A stretch of 64,000 nucleotides of DNA, taken from assembly GCA_964276095.1 (NCBI GenBank), contig CAXYDR010000001.1:248001-312000 (forward strand), read 5' to 3'. The notes under the pieces were generated by a model, which did not search any database, was not told the DNA's origin, and saw only the letters and a list, made by a program, of their open reading frames with translations. This document shows, one piece after another, positions 8,741 through 17,770 of the stretch. The position numbers and the translations under genes are program-made. How positions within the stretch are numbered: the first letter of the stretch is position 1; every line of letters starts with the position of its first letter. Source of the stretch: GCA-2733415 sp964276095. GTDB taxonomy: Bacteria; Bacteroidota; Bacteroidia; Flavobacteriales; Flavobacteriaceae.

Positions 8741-10192
8741 ATGTTATTCAATTCTTTTGAATTTTTACTCTTCTTGCCAATTGTCTTTGCATTATATTGG
8801 TTTGTCTTTAAAAATCTTAAAATTCAGAACCTATTTATTTTAGCTGCAAGTTATTTTTTCTATGCTTGGTGGGACTGGCGTTTTTTGTTTCTTATAATTT
8901 TCAGCACTATTGTTGATTATTTTTTGGGATTATTTCTAGATAAACAATTAAATATATCTAAAAGAAAGCTGCTTTTATATGTAAGTCTATTTGTTAATTT
9001 AGGTTTTCTAGGAGTTTTAAAATATTACAACTTTTTTATTGATAGTTTTATAGATGCATTTTCATTTTTTGAAATCACATTAAGTGTTAATACACTACAT
9101 ATTATCCTGCCCGTAGGTATTAGTTTTTATACTTTTCAAACTTTAAGTTACACTATAGATGTATATAGAAAAAAAATAGAACCTACTCGTGATTTTATTG
9201 CTTTTGCAGCTTTCGTAACTTTTTTCCCTCAATTAGTTGCAGGACCAATTGAAAGAGCAACACATCTTTTGCCTCAGTTTTATAAAAAGCGAATATTCAA
9301 TTATGAAAATTCGGTAACAGGAATACGTTTAATATTATGGGGTTTTTTTCAAAAAATTGTGATTGCTGATGGTTGTGCACCTTATGTAAATGATATTTTT
9401 GAAAATTTCGAAAATTATTCTAGTGCTACTTTAGTATTTGGAAGCATATTGTTTTCATTTCAAATTTATGGTGATTTTGCGGGGTATTCTAATATAGCTA
9501 TAGGAGTAAGTAGATTGTTTGGTTTCGATTTAATGCGAAACTTTAAATACCCTTATTTTTCAAGGGATATAGCAGAGTTTTGGAGGCGCTGGCATATATC
9601 ATTATCCACATGGTTTAGAGATTATTTGTATATTCCTTTAGGTGGTAGTAAGGGGAATATCAATAGTCAAATACGTAATGTGTTTATCATATTTATTGTG
9701 AGTGGATTTTGGCATGGAGCCAATTGGACTTTTATAATTTGGGGGGCACTAAATGCTATCTATTTTTTACCCTTATTACTATTAAATAAAAATCGTAAGT
9801 ATGTAAATGAATTTAACAAATACACAAATATTCCATCTTTAAAAATGGTACTGCAAATGGGGTTGACTTTTACATTAACAACTTTTGCATGGATTTTTTT
9901 TAGAAGTAATTCACTTGCAGAAGCATTAGATTTCATTCATCATATAATTATAAATAAATCCTATTTAAAAATTTCATCGTCATATACATATAATCATAAT
10001 GTAAGACCGTTAATTTTATATCTTTTATTTTTTGTGTTAATGGAATGGTGGGGTAGAAACAGCGAACAGTTTGTAAACCCTTATTTAATGAAACACGGTA
10101 GTTTACGATATATAGTATATGTAATGATTACTTTGGTAATTATTTTAAATATTAAAAATGAAGCCTCAGGTTTTATATATTTTCAATTTTAA
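8741..10192 (+). CDS. MBOAT family membrane O-acyltransferase
   Basis: A 483-residue polytopic protein of the AlgI/DltB type that moves acyl groups across the membrane to extracytoplasmic polysaccharide. It shows the N-terminal 'MLFNSFEFLLFLPIVFALYW' opening, about ten hydrophobic segments, the conserved 'PVGISFYTFQTLSYTIDVYR', 'EFWRRWHISLSTWFRDYLYIPLGGS' and 'SGFWHGANWTFIIWG', which contains the catalytic His. It stands 3 bases after neuC and 2 bases before an SGNH-like partner gene, the arrangement seen in alginate and other acetylation systems. The likely substrate is the polysaccharide made by this locus, possibly its sialic acid, but that is inference from position. Confidence 0.93.
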   Translation: MLFNSFEFLLFLPIVFALYWFVFKNLKIQNLFILAASYFFYAWWDWRFLFLIIFSTIVDYFLGLFLDKQLNISKRKLLLYVSLFVNLGFLGVLKYYNFFIDSFIDAFSFFEITLSVNTLHIILPVGISFYTFQTLSYTIDVYRKKIEPTRDFIAFAAFVTFFPQLVAGPIERATHLLPQFYKKRIFNYENSVTGIRLILWGFFQKIVIADGCAPYVNDIFENFENYSSATLVFGSILFSFQIYGDFAGYSNIAIGVSRLFGFDLMRNFKYPYFSRDIAEFWRRWHISLSTWFRDYLYIPLGGSKGNINSQIRNVFIIFIVSGFWHGANWTFIIWGALNAIYFLPLLLLNKNRKYVNEFNKYTNIPSLKMVLQMGLTFTLTTFAWIFFRSNSLAEALDFIHHIIINKSYLKISSSYTYNHNVRPLILYLLFFVLMEWWGRNSEQFVNPYLMKHGSLRYIVYVMITLVIILNIKNEASGFIYFQF

Positions 10193-10194
10193 GT

Positions 10195-11151
10195 ATGAAG
10201 CAGTTTTTAAAAAAAATATTTAAAATTGGACTATTCACTTATTTGATTCTTTTAGGAATACAATTTGTCATTGATTATGGTTTAAAGCAGAGTAATGATA
10301 GTTTATATGAAACATGGAATAAAATTAATAATAAAGAAATTGATTCAGACATTGTTTTTTTCGGCTCTTCTCGGACCTTAAAACATTATGAGCCATCAAT
10401 TTTTGAAAGTAAATTGAATTTAAAAACATATAATTTAGGTAATGATGCTACGGCAATTGATGTTCAGGAAATTAGGAATAAATTATATTTTGAAAAATAT
10501 AGAAGCACCAAGATTATAATCCAAAATGTAGATATTTCTAGCCTTTTTAAAACTACTGAAATTGTAAATAAAGAGCAATACTTTCCATTTTATACGCTAC
10601 AAAATTATAATGTACTAAATAGTTTAGATTCAAATGTTTATTTAGAGTATTTAGTGCCTATGTATAAGTATAGAGGGTTTTTAAAAACGATAGATGTATC
10701 TTTGAAAGGATATTTTTTTAAAGAAGAAAAAAACAACAATTATAAGGGGTTCAGTGTAAATAATTCAAGTTGGAGTAATAAATTTGATAAACTAAAAAAA
10801 ACACTTAAAGGTGAAAATATTGATTTTTCACACGTAAACTTTAAAGAAAGATTTAAGGTTTTTGATACTATGTTAGACGATTTGAATTTACATAGTGATG
10901 TAGTGTTTTTGATATGGGCTCCTGAGTATTATGAAAGACAAGAATTAGAAGGAAGTGTATTATTAGAGGTAAAGAAACATTATGTTCAAGCCGCAAAGAA
11001 GAATCCTAAAATATTTTTTTTAGATTTCACAAAGGATAGTTTATGTTTAGATAAAAAATATTTTTATAATTCCTATCATTTAAACGGTACTGGGGCATCT
11101 ATTTTTTCAAGTAAAGTTGCTGATAGTATTAATAAATATTATTTTAATTAA
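10195..11151 (+). CDS. SGNH hydrolase-like protein, putative partner of the MBOAT acyltransferase
   Basis: A 318-residue protein with one N-terminal membrane anchor (about residues 10-28) and the rest probably periplasmic. 'IVFFGSSRTLKHYEP' carries a GxSR-type nucleophile block and 'NSYHLNGTGASIF' near the C-terminus supplies the conserved His; these match the ends of SGNH/GDSL-like acyltransferases (DltD/AlgX/AlgJ role). The gene lies 2 bases after the MBOAT gene and its TAA shares a base with the next ATG (TAATG). It probably accepts the acyl group from the MBOAT protein and passes it to the glycan. The middle region is divergent; I would not assign a named family beyond SGNH-like. Confidence 0.68.
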   Translation: MKQFLKKIFKIGLFTYLILLGIQFVIDYGLKQSNDSLYETWNKINNKEIDSDIVFFGSSRTLKHYEPSIFESKLNLKTYNLGNDATAIDVQEIRNKLYFEKYRSTKIIIQNVDISSLFKTTEIVNKEQYFPFYTLQNYNVLNSLDSNVYLEYLVPMYKYRGFLKTIDVSLKGYFFKEEKNNNYKGFSVNNSSWSNKFDKLKKTLKGENIDFSHVNFKERFKVFDTMLDDLNLHSDVVFLIWAPEYYERQELEGSVLLEVKKHYVQAAKKNPKIFFLDFTKDSLCLDKKYFYNSYHLNGTGASIFSSKVADSINKYYFN

Positions 11152-12542
11152 TGTCAAACCAAAAATTTAAAATAGCACTTTTATTTCCAGACGGAGTTGG
11201 AATTAAAAATTACTTATATACTAATGTATTTAAACAAGATAGTGCAGACCTTGTATTACTTCATAATTTTGATCCAGAAACAGTAGCTGAAATACAAAAA
11301 GAAACTCAACTTGCTAATGATTTTGAAATCCCTAGTTACAAAGAGTCTCTAAGTGAAAAGTTTTTAAGGGAATTAATCTGTCTTGCTCGGTTAAAATATA
11401 ATGCTAAAAAAGTAGTAAATTCAAGTATACTTACAAACTGGAAAACTACACATAACGGTATATTTCAGCAACTTTTTTACACTATTATTGGAATAATCGC
11501 TCCTTTAATTTCAGGAAGATATAGTTACATTTTGTTTTTAGAAAAATGGTACCAACAACGTATTCGTAAAAATATATTTTATAAGCAATCAGTAGATTTG
11601 TTAAAAAAGATTGGGCCCAATACATTATTTTGTTCTCATCAAAGAGGAATAAAAGCAGCTACAGTATTTGCTGCAGCTACAGACCTTGGTATAAAAACTA
11701 CTACGGTAATATATTCTTGGGATAATTTACCAAAAGCAAGGTTAGCCTTGAGAGCAGATAACTATTTTGTATGGTCAAACTATATGAAAGGAGAAATGAA
11801 ATTGTATTACCCTGAAATACCTCAATCATCTATTGTTGTTACAGGAACCCCTCAGTTTGAATGTTATAGTGATGATAATAACATTATTGATAAAAACATT
11901 TTTTATCAAACATATAATTTATCAATTGATAAAAAAATAATTTGCTTTTCAGGCGACGATGTAAAAACTTCTCCCGATGACCCTAAGTATTTAAATGATA
12001 TTGTTTCAGCATTGATTGATGCAAATTTGCAAGACCAATATCAAATTCTTTTTAGAAGATGTCCTGTTGACGTATCTAATAGGTTTGATAAAGTGTTAAA
12101 TAAATACTCTGATTTAATTAAAGTGGCGCCTCCCTTATGGTTTTTTAATAAATCAGAACATTGGACCACTATTTATCCATCAAAAGATGATGTTAAATTA
12201 TTAGTGTCCACTGCTTTTTATTCAGACATAGTTGTTAATGTTGGCTCAACAATGGCATTTGATTTTGCTATGTTTGATAAGCCTTGTGTGTTTATTAATT
12301 ATGATCAAACAACTAAAAACGATCCCAATTGGTCTGTAGACACTATTTATAAGTACCAACATTTTAAATCAATGCCAAATAAAGAGTCGGTTATATGGTT
12401 AAATGATAGAGATGAAATTATTACAAAATTAATTAATTTAGTATCAGACACATCTGCAATGAATCAATGGAAAGAGGTTGTGTTAGGGAATTATCAAAAT
12501 GCATCAGAACAGATACAAATCCAGTTAACAAAAAATTTATAG
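11151..12542 (+). CDS. Uncharacterised GT-B-fold-like protein, possible glycosyltransferase
   Basis: A 463-residue soluble protein that I do not recognise as a named family. It has GT-B features: an N-terminal half with 'TLFCSHQRGIKAATVFAAA' and 'TTVIYSWDNLPKARL', a linker 'VVTGTPQFECY', and a C-terminal half with 'DIVVNVGSTMAFDFAMFDKP', which looks like the donor-phosphate loop of capsule-type GT-B enzymes. There is no signal peptide, so it acts in the cytoplasm. It starts on the stop of the SGNH-like gene (TAATG) and ends 1 base before a GT4 gene. Because no known sialyltransferase family is evident in the locus, it is a candidate for the CMP-sialic acid transferase; this is inference only. 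Confidence 0.55.
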   Translation: MSNQKFKIALLFPDGVGIKNYLYTNVFKQDSADLVLLHNFDPETVAEIQKETQLANDFEIPSYKESLSEKFLRELICLARLKYNAKKVVNSSILTNWKTTHNGIFQQLFYTIIGIIAPLISGRYSYILFLEKWYQQRIRKNIFYKQSVDLLKKIGPNTLFCSHQRGIKAATVFAAATDLGIKTTTVIYSWDNLPKARLALRADNYFVWSNYMKGEMKLYYPEIPQSSIVVTGTPQFECYSDDNNIIDKNIFYQTYNLSIDKKIICFSGDDVKTSPDDPKYLNDIVSALIDANLQDQYQILFRRCPVDVSNRFDKVLNKYSDLIKVAPPLWFFNKSEHWTTIYPSKDDVKLLVSTAFYSDIVVNVGSTMAFDFAMFDKPCVFINYDQTTKNDPNWSVDTIYKYQHFKSMPNKESVIWLNDRDEIITKLINLVSDTSAMNQWKEVVLGNYQNASEQIQIQLTKNL

Positions 12543-12543
12543 T

Positions 12544-13692
12544 ATGCACCTTTGTTTTATTACTCACGAATACCCCAAAAAAGGATATGCACATGGAGGT
12601 ATAGGGTCTTTTGTGCAAACTTTAGCAAGAGCTTGTGTTAAAAATAACATTAAAGTTTCAGTAGTTGGTATGGGCTATACTGATATAACAGAAATAGAAT
12701 CTGACCATGGAGTTTCTGTATACAGAGTAGGGCGATCTAATGTAAAGTATGGAGGTTTTATTTTTAATTCATTAAAGTTAAATGCAATTATAAGAAAAAT
12801 AGATAAAGAATATCCCCTAAACATTATCGAAGGTGCTGAGTTAGATTTTGCATTTATAACAAAAATTAAAAACGTACATTATACTATTAGGATGCATGGT
12901 GGGCATCACTTTTTTTCAAAAACTTTAGGAAAAACAATTAATAAATGGCGCGGATTTAAAGAAATATTATCCTTTAAAAGAGCAGATAGCTTTATAGCAG
13001 TTACTAATTTTGTTGGAAATAAAACTGCTGAATTATTAAAAATGGAAATACCTTTTAAGTGTATCTATAATTTTGTTGATACACAATTGTTTTCCCCAAA
13101 ACCAGCAATTAATACTGAAAAATTTAAATTGGTTTTTGTTGGTACTGTATGTGAAAAAAAAGGGATTCGACAATTGTTATTGGCATTGCCAAAAATAAAA
13201 GAAAAATTCCCCAAAGTTCATTTAGAAGTTATTGGTCGAGATTGGTTATATCCAAACGGAGATTCATATATAGGTTACTTAAAAAAAACTATTGATAGAC
13301 ATATATTTGATTCAGTAACTTTTAGAGGAGCGATACCTTTTGATCAAATACCAGAACATCTAGCCACAGCTCATGTTGCAGTTTTTCCTTCACATATGGA
13401 GTCATTCGGATTAACACTAATAGAGGCTATGGCTATGGAAAAGCCAATTTTAGCTAGTTACATACCACCTTTTAAGGAAATAGCAGGAGTAAATCAAGAA
13501 AATGTAGTATTATGCAATCCACATTCTGAAAAAGAAATTTCTGATAATATTTGCTTACTATTTGAAGATGAAAAAAAAGCAGCTATTCGTGCAAAACTTG
13601 CAGCTAAACGTATAGCGAAATTGTTTGAGAAAGATATTATTGTACAGCAAAATATTGCGTACTATAAGAACATTGAACTTGCTAAAAAATGA
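12544..13692 (+). CDS. Glycosyltransferase family 4
   Basis: A 382-residue GT-B enzyme. The N-terminus 'CFITHEYPKKGYAHGGIGSF' is the glycine-rich acceptor loop of GT4. The donor half has 'VFVGTVCEKKGIRQLLLALP', 'EVIGRDW' and 'FPSHMESFGLTLIEAMAMEKP', which contains the EX7E motif. A histidine-rich segment 'IRMHGGHHFF' lies where the acceptor-side catalytic His is expected. It is placed 1 base after the GT-B-like gene and overlaps the downstream acetyltransferase by 4 bases (ATGA). Probable cytoplasmic addition of a hexose or hexosamine; specificity unknown. Confidence 0.88.
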   Translation: MHLCFITHEYPKKGYAHGGIGSFVQTLARACVKNNIKVSVVGMGYTDITEIESDHGVSVYRVGRSNVKYGGFIFNSLKLNAIIRKIDKEYPLNIIEGAELDFAFITKIKNVHYTIRMHGGHHFFSKTLGKTINKWRGFKEILSFKRADSFIAVTNFVGNKTAELLKMEIPFKCIYNFVDTQLFSPKPAINTEKFKLVFVGTVCEKKGIRQLLLALPKIKEKFPKVHLEVIGRDWLYPNGDSYIGYLKKTIDRHIFDSVTFRGAIPFDQIPEHLATAHVAVFPSHMESFGLTLIEAMAMEKPILASYIPPFKEIAGVNQENVVLCNPHSEKEISDNICLLFEDEKKAAIRAKLAAKRIAKLFEKDIIVQQNIAYYKNIELAKK

Positions 13693-14240
13693 AAAAATTT
13701 ATTCGAGATATTGAAAAGTATAAACAATATAGTAAAGGGAAATCTGCTATTGTATTATTTTTAACTACCCAAGGTTTATGGGCTTTGTTTGTATATCGTC
13801 TAGCAAATGCTATTTATTTAAGTTCTATCCCAACAATATTTAAAAAAATATTATTGTTGGGAGCAGTGATTCATCAAAAGATAATAGAAATAACAACTGG
13901 TATCTCGATACCTTATGCTGCAACAATTGGGGAGCGTTTTTATATAGCGCATCACGGGCATATTATTATACATCCCAATGTTTGTATTGGGGATAATTGT
14001 AATATTGCTCAAGGGGTAACTATAGGTATTAGTGGAAGAGGAAAGCGTAGAGGTGTGCCAGTAATTGGAAACAATGTATTTATTGCTGCTAATGCAGTAA
14101 TTGCAGGGAAAATTACTATTGGGGACAATAGTGTCATAGGTGCAAATTCTTTGGTTGTATCTAATGTTGATAATGATATAACTGTTGTAGGAGTACCTGC
14201 TATTCAAGTAAGTAATAATAATTCTGAAGCCTATATTTAA
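13689..14240 (+). CDS. Serine acetyltransferase-like hexapeptide O-acetyltransferase
   Basis: A 183-residue left-handed beta-helix protein. The N-terminal 60 residues are helical ('TTQGLWALFVYRLANAIY'), then comes the catalytic 'GERFYIAHHGHIIIHPN' segment with the His expected in CysE-type enzymes, and hexapeptide turns 'IGDNCNIAQGVTIGISGRGK', 'IGNNVFIAANAVIAGKITIG', 'IGANSLVVSNV'. It resembles the WcaB/EpsH-type acetyltransferases found in polysaccharide loci rather than the longer biosynthetic CysE. It probably acetylates a sugar using acetyl-CoA. It overlaps its neighbours by 4 bases and 1 base, giving tight coupling. Confidence 0.88.
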   Translation: MKKFIRDIEKYKQYSKGKSAIVLFLTTQGLWALFVYRLANAIYLSSIPTIFKKILLLGAVIHQKIIEITTGISIPYAATIGERFYIAHHGHIIIHPNVCIGDNCNIAQGVTIGISGRGKRRGVPVIGNNVFIAANAVIAGKITIGDNSVIGANSLVVSNVDNDITVVGVPAIQVSNNNSEAYI

Positions 14241-15355
14241 TGAAGTTTTTAATTGTAACTTTAGCACCTACGCTTCAAAAAAACAACATGTATTATTCAT
14301 ATGCACCATATGTATATGAAATGAATTTATGGGCTAAAAATGTTACAGAATTAGGGATAGTATCTCCTGTTTCCTACGATAAAGAGCTATTGTTATCAAA
14401 GTTTGATAAGCAACCACAAGTTTTTCCAATCAATTCATTTTCATTTATTTCTTTAAAGGAGTTTTTTAGAAGTTTATATCGTTTACCTGGAATTTTATAT
14501 GCAATCTATAAAGCAATGAAATGGGCTGATCATATTCATTTGCGTTGCCCTGGTAATATTGGTTTATTAGGTTGTTTAGTGCAGATATTGTTTCCAAATA
14601 CTCCAAAGACAGTTAAATATGCAGGGAATTGGGATCCGAAATCAAAACAACCATTTTCCTATAAAGTTCAACAATCTCTTTTACGTAATACCTGGCTTAC
14701 AAAAAAGGTAAAGGTATTAGTTTATGGAGATTGGCAGGAAAAATCAAAAAACATCAAGCCATTTTTTACAGCTTCATATTCAGAAAAAGAAAAAGAGGTT
14801 ATAAAAGATAAGCATTTTGAATCCTGTATTAATTTTGTATTCGTAGGTACTCTAAGTCCAGGGAAACAACCATTAATTAGTGTGAAAGTTGTGCATGAAT
14901 TATTTAAAAAAGGAGTTGATGTAAGGCTAGATATGTATGGGGAAGGAAGTGAAAGAGAACTTTTAGAGCAATACATATCTGAACATAAGTTACATGATAT
15001 TGTAATTTTGCATGGGAATAAAGCTAAAGAAATTATAAAAGAAGCCTATAAAAGAGCACATTTTTTAGTTTTTATTTCAAAATCAGAAGGTTGGCCAAAA
15101 GTTGTAGCAGAGGCTATGTTTTGGAAATGTTTGCCAATTTGTACTGCTGTTTCTTGTGTACCAACAATGCTTGATTATGGAAACAGAGGAAGTTTAGTGT
15201 TGCCAGATGTAACAACAATTACTAATGAAATAGATAATTATCTAAGTAATAATAAAGTGTATGTTAAAAAAACATTAGCGGCATTTAATTGGTCACGTAC
15301 TTATACTTTTGAGAAATTTGAAAACGAATTAAAAAAACTGCTTGTTGAAGACTAA
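14240..15355 (+). CDS. Glycosyltransferase family 4
   Basis: A 371-residue GT-B enzyme. The acceptor half contains 'ADHIHLRCPGNIGLLG' and 'TVKYAGNWDPKSKQ'; the donor half has 'FVFVGTLSPGKQPLISVKVV', 'DMYGEGSERELLEQYI' and 'ISKSEGWPKVVAEAMFWKCL', the EX7E donor motif. The ATG shares a base with the preceding TAA (TAATG), and the 3' end overlaps the next glycosyltransferase by 14 bases. It likely adds a repeat-unit sugar. The N-terminus lacks the usual glycine-rich loop, which suggests an unusual acceptor. Confidence 0.85.
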   Translation: MKFLIVTLAPTLQKNNMYYSYAPYVYEMNLWAKNVTELGIVSPVSYDKELLLSKFDKQPQVFPINSFSFISLKEFFRSLYRLPGILYAIYKAMKWADHIHLRCPGNIGLLGCLVQILFPNTPKTVKYAGNWDPKSKQPFSYKVQQSLLRNTWLTKKVKVLVYGDWQEKSKNIKPFFTASYSEKEKEVIKDKHFESCINFVFVGTLSPGKQPLISVKVVHELFKKGVDVRLDMYGEGSERELLEQYISEHKLHDIVILHGNKAKEIIKEAYKRAHFLVFISKSEGWPKVVAEAMFWKCLPICTAVSCVPTMLDYGNRGSLVLPDVTTITNEIDNYLSNNKVYVKKTLAAFNWSRTYTFEKFENELKKLLVED

Positions 15356-16427
15356 TGTACTACATATCATTGACTCATTGTTAACAGGCGGAGCTGAAAC
15401 TATAGCAGTGAATACAGTAAATGAACTTAATAATACAAATGAGGTAAATGCATATTTATGCTGCACCCGTACTGAAGGCCCATTAAAGCAATTTATATCT
15501 AATAATGAGCGATATTTATTTATAAATAAGAAAAAACCAATTGATTTTAGAGCATTAAAATTACTAGCTAGCTTTATAAAATTAAATAAAATATCTATTT
15601 TGCATGCACATACGACATCATTTTTTATAGCTGTTTTAATAAAATTTCGTTTTCCTAAAATTAAAATTATTTGGCACAATCATACAGGTGCTAATATTGA
15701 ATTAAAAGGTTTACGGTTAATTTTAATACAGTGTTGCTCATTATTTTTTTCTGCAATTGTACATGTGAATGAAGGTTTAAATTATTGGGCTAAAAAGAAA
15801 CTTTTTACATCAAAAAACACAGTATTAAATAATTTTGCTAATCTAGCTGATGTTGTACCTTATACCTTTTTAAAAGGGAATGAAAGTAAGAAGATTGTTT
15901 GTCTCGCTGCATTACGTTCAGAAAAGGATCATACAAACCTATTGTCAGCATTTAAATTAGTGCTTAAAAATAATAGTAATGTTAGTTTACACTTAGTTGG
16001 AACTAATTATAAAAATAATTATGCTAAATCTTTAGAACAAATAATTATCGAAAGTAAATTAGATAATAAAGTATTCTTATATGGGAATTGTATTGATGTA
16101 AAACATATTTTAACTCAAGCATCTATTGGTGTATTAGCATCAAAATCTGAGGGGTTACCAATTGCATTGTTAGAATACGGTTTAGCCAGTTTGCCAGTTA
16201 TTGTTACTAGTGTAGGAGATTGTACAAAAGTTGTGAGGAATGAAGTTACTGGCTTAGTAGTTGAAAAAGAAAATAGTAAGGACCTTGCAGAAGGAATTAT
16301 GCAACTCCTAAATCAAAATAAATTTGCAGTAAAACTAGGAAATAATCTAAACCATTTTGTATTAGTGAATTATGGGGTAAATAGTTACCTTAATAATTTA
16401 ATTGCAAGTTATAAAAACGTTTTATGA
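15342..16427 (+). CDS. Glycosyltransferase family 4, TTG start
   Basis: A 361-residue GT-B enzyme. 'HIIDSLLTGGAETIAVNTV' is the glycine-rich N-terminal acceptor loop; 'HAHTTSFF' and 'HNHTG' follow. The donor half shows 'CLAALRSEKDHTNLLSAF', 'HLVGTNYKNN' and 'ASKSEGLPIALLEYGLASLP' with EX7E. There is no ATG before the conserved core, so translation starts at one of two consecutive TTG codons (15342 or 15345) inside the end of the preceding gene, consistent with coupling. It ends with an ATGA overlap onto the polymerase gene. Confidence 0.85.
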   Translation: MLKTNVLHIIDSLLTGGAETIAVNTVNELNNTNEVNAYLCCTRTEGPLKQFISNNERYLFINKKKPIDFRALKLLASFIKLNKISILHAHTTSFFIAVLIKFRFPKIKIIWHNHTGANIELKGLRLILIQCCSLFFSAIVHVNEGLNYWAKKKLFTSKNTVLNNFANLADVVPYTFLKGNESKKIVCLAALRSEKDHTNLLSAFKLVLKNNSNVSLHLVGTNYKNNYAKSLEQIIIESKLDNKVFLYGNCIDVKHILTQASIGVLASKSEGLPIALLEYGLASLPVIVTSVGDCTKVVRNEVTGLVVEKENSKDLAEGIMQLLNQNKFAVKLGNNLNHFVLVNYGVNSYLNNLIASYKNVL

Positions 16428-17770
16428 GCATCATTTATAAAAATAAGAGTGAAGTATCATTAATTTTATTGCATGCAATTTTAGGTATGCTGATTTATAG
16501 TATACCATTTAGTTCAATGTTATATAGTATTATAATAACTGTTGGAGCTTTGATGTATATATTATCTGCAAGTGACAAAACCTATGCAATACTAATTTCA
16601 GCAGCTTACATGGCAGTTAGTGATGTATTTTTAAGAATGACAGGTGGTTTAATATTTTATGAACTACATAAATATTTACTTATTGTTTTTGCACTTATAG
16701 GGGCATTTTATGATTTAAAAGGAACAAAAGGCTACATTTATCTTGTAAGCACAGGGTTATTGTTAGTAGGGGTTGCATTCACAGAGTTTAATATTACTGA
16801 GAATGCACGTAAAATGATTATGTTTAATTTAAGTGGAGGTATATCACTAGGTTTTTTTGCTTTTTTTTGCTACAAAAAAAAACTGACCTTACAACAATTG
16901 AATAAAGTAATGTTCTATGCAGTTTTACCTATTGTATCAATGTTGGTGTATATGGTTTTTTATACGCCTGATTTAAAAGGGGTCATTGTTGATACTGCTT
17001 CAAGTCATGAAGCTTCTGGTGGATTTGGTCCAAACCAAGTAGCTACCATTTTAGGTTTCGGTATTTTTATATTAATGACAAGATTGTTATTAAATAAATA
17101 TAAAAGAATACAGTTAATTATTGAGTTTGTTTTACTTGCATTGATAACTTTTAGAGGATTGGCAACTTTTTCACGAGGAGGAATTCTCGCAGCCTTTATA
17201 GCAGTATTGTTCTTTATAATATTAATTTATTTTAGAGGAAATAAACCAGTAGTTAGAAAAATTTATAAAATGCTATTATTTTTTGCTATTGCTGGTGTTG
17301 GAGTATGGTTTTATACGGTTAGCCAAACTTCAGGGATGATTGAAAATAGGTACTTGAATAAAAATGCGGCTGGTGTAGAAAAAGAAGACATAACAACAGG
17401 ACGTGGAGATTTGATAGAAATTGAATTACAGGCCTTTTTTGAAAACCCTTTTTTAGGTATAGGTGTTGGAAAAAGTAAACAATATCGATTAGACAGAACA
17501 GGTACTCTTGCAGCATCTCATAATGAAATGAGTAGATTGGTTTCAGAACATGGTGCTTTAGGAATTCTTTCTTTTATAATTTTGTTTTTTACGCCTCTAT
17601 TTTTACGTCTACAATTGCGAAATAATATTTATTTTTATTCTTTCTTTTTATTTTGGTTGCTAACAATTAATCACTCAGCCATGAGAATAGCTTTTCCTTC
17701 ATTTATTTATGGTTTAAGTTTGTTAGATATAACCCTTGATAAAAAGAAGATAAAACCAGCCCTAAAGTGA
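16424..17770 (+). CDS. O-antigen ligase/polymerase family membrane protein (Wzy/WaaL-like)
   Basis: A 448-residue polytopic protein with about ten to twelve hydrophobic segments and a large periplasmic loop late in the chain. The Wzy_C signature is visible: 'FRGLATFSRGGILAAFIAV' and, in the loop, 'TTGRGDLIEIELQAFFENP' followed by 'GIGVGKSKQYR' and 'ASHNEMSRLVSEHGALGIL', containing the conserved Arg and His residues. It either polymerises lipid-linked repeats (Wzy) or ligates the polymer (WaaL); the two cannot be told apart by sequence alone. It overlaps both neighbours (ATGA and GTGA). Confidence 0.88.
   Translation: MSIIYKNKSEVSLILLHAILGMLIYSIPFSSMLYSIIITVGALMYILSASDKTYAILISAAYMAVSDVFLRMTGGLIFYELHKYLLIVFALIGAFYDLKGTKGYIYLVSTGLLLVGVAFTEFNITENARKMIMFNLSGGISLGFFAFFCYKKKLTLQQLNKVMFYAVLPIVSMLVYMVFYTPDLKGVIVDTASSHEASGGFGPNQVATILGFGIFILMTRLLLNKYKRIQLIIEFVLLALITFRGLATFSRGGILAAFIAVLFFIILIYFRGNKPVVRKIYKMLLFFAIAGVGVWFYTVSQTSGMIENRYLNKNAAGVEKEDITTGRGDLIEIELQAFFENPFLGIGVGKSKQYRLDRTGTLAASHNEMSRLVSEHGALGILSFIILFFTPLFLRLQLRNNIYFYSFFLFWLLTINHSAMRIAFPSFIYGLSLLDITLDKKKIKPALK

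Noticed and set aside
13840..13862. Hairpin ccaacaatattt / aaatattattgttgg within the acetyltransferase gene, considered as a terminator
   Set aside because: It lies inside coding sequence without a T run and the downstream genes are translationally coupled, so it is unlikely to terminate transcription.
13851..14267. 138-codon minus-strand frame opposite the acetyltransferase gene
   Set aside because: Its composition (Tyr/Asn/Ser/Ile repeats) is the mirror of the hexapeptide-repeat codons on the plus strand; it has no motif and lies entirely within a well-supported gene.
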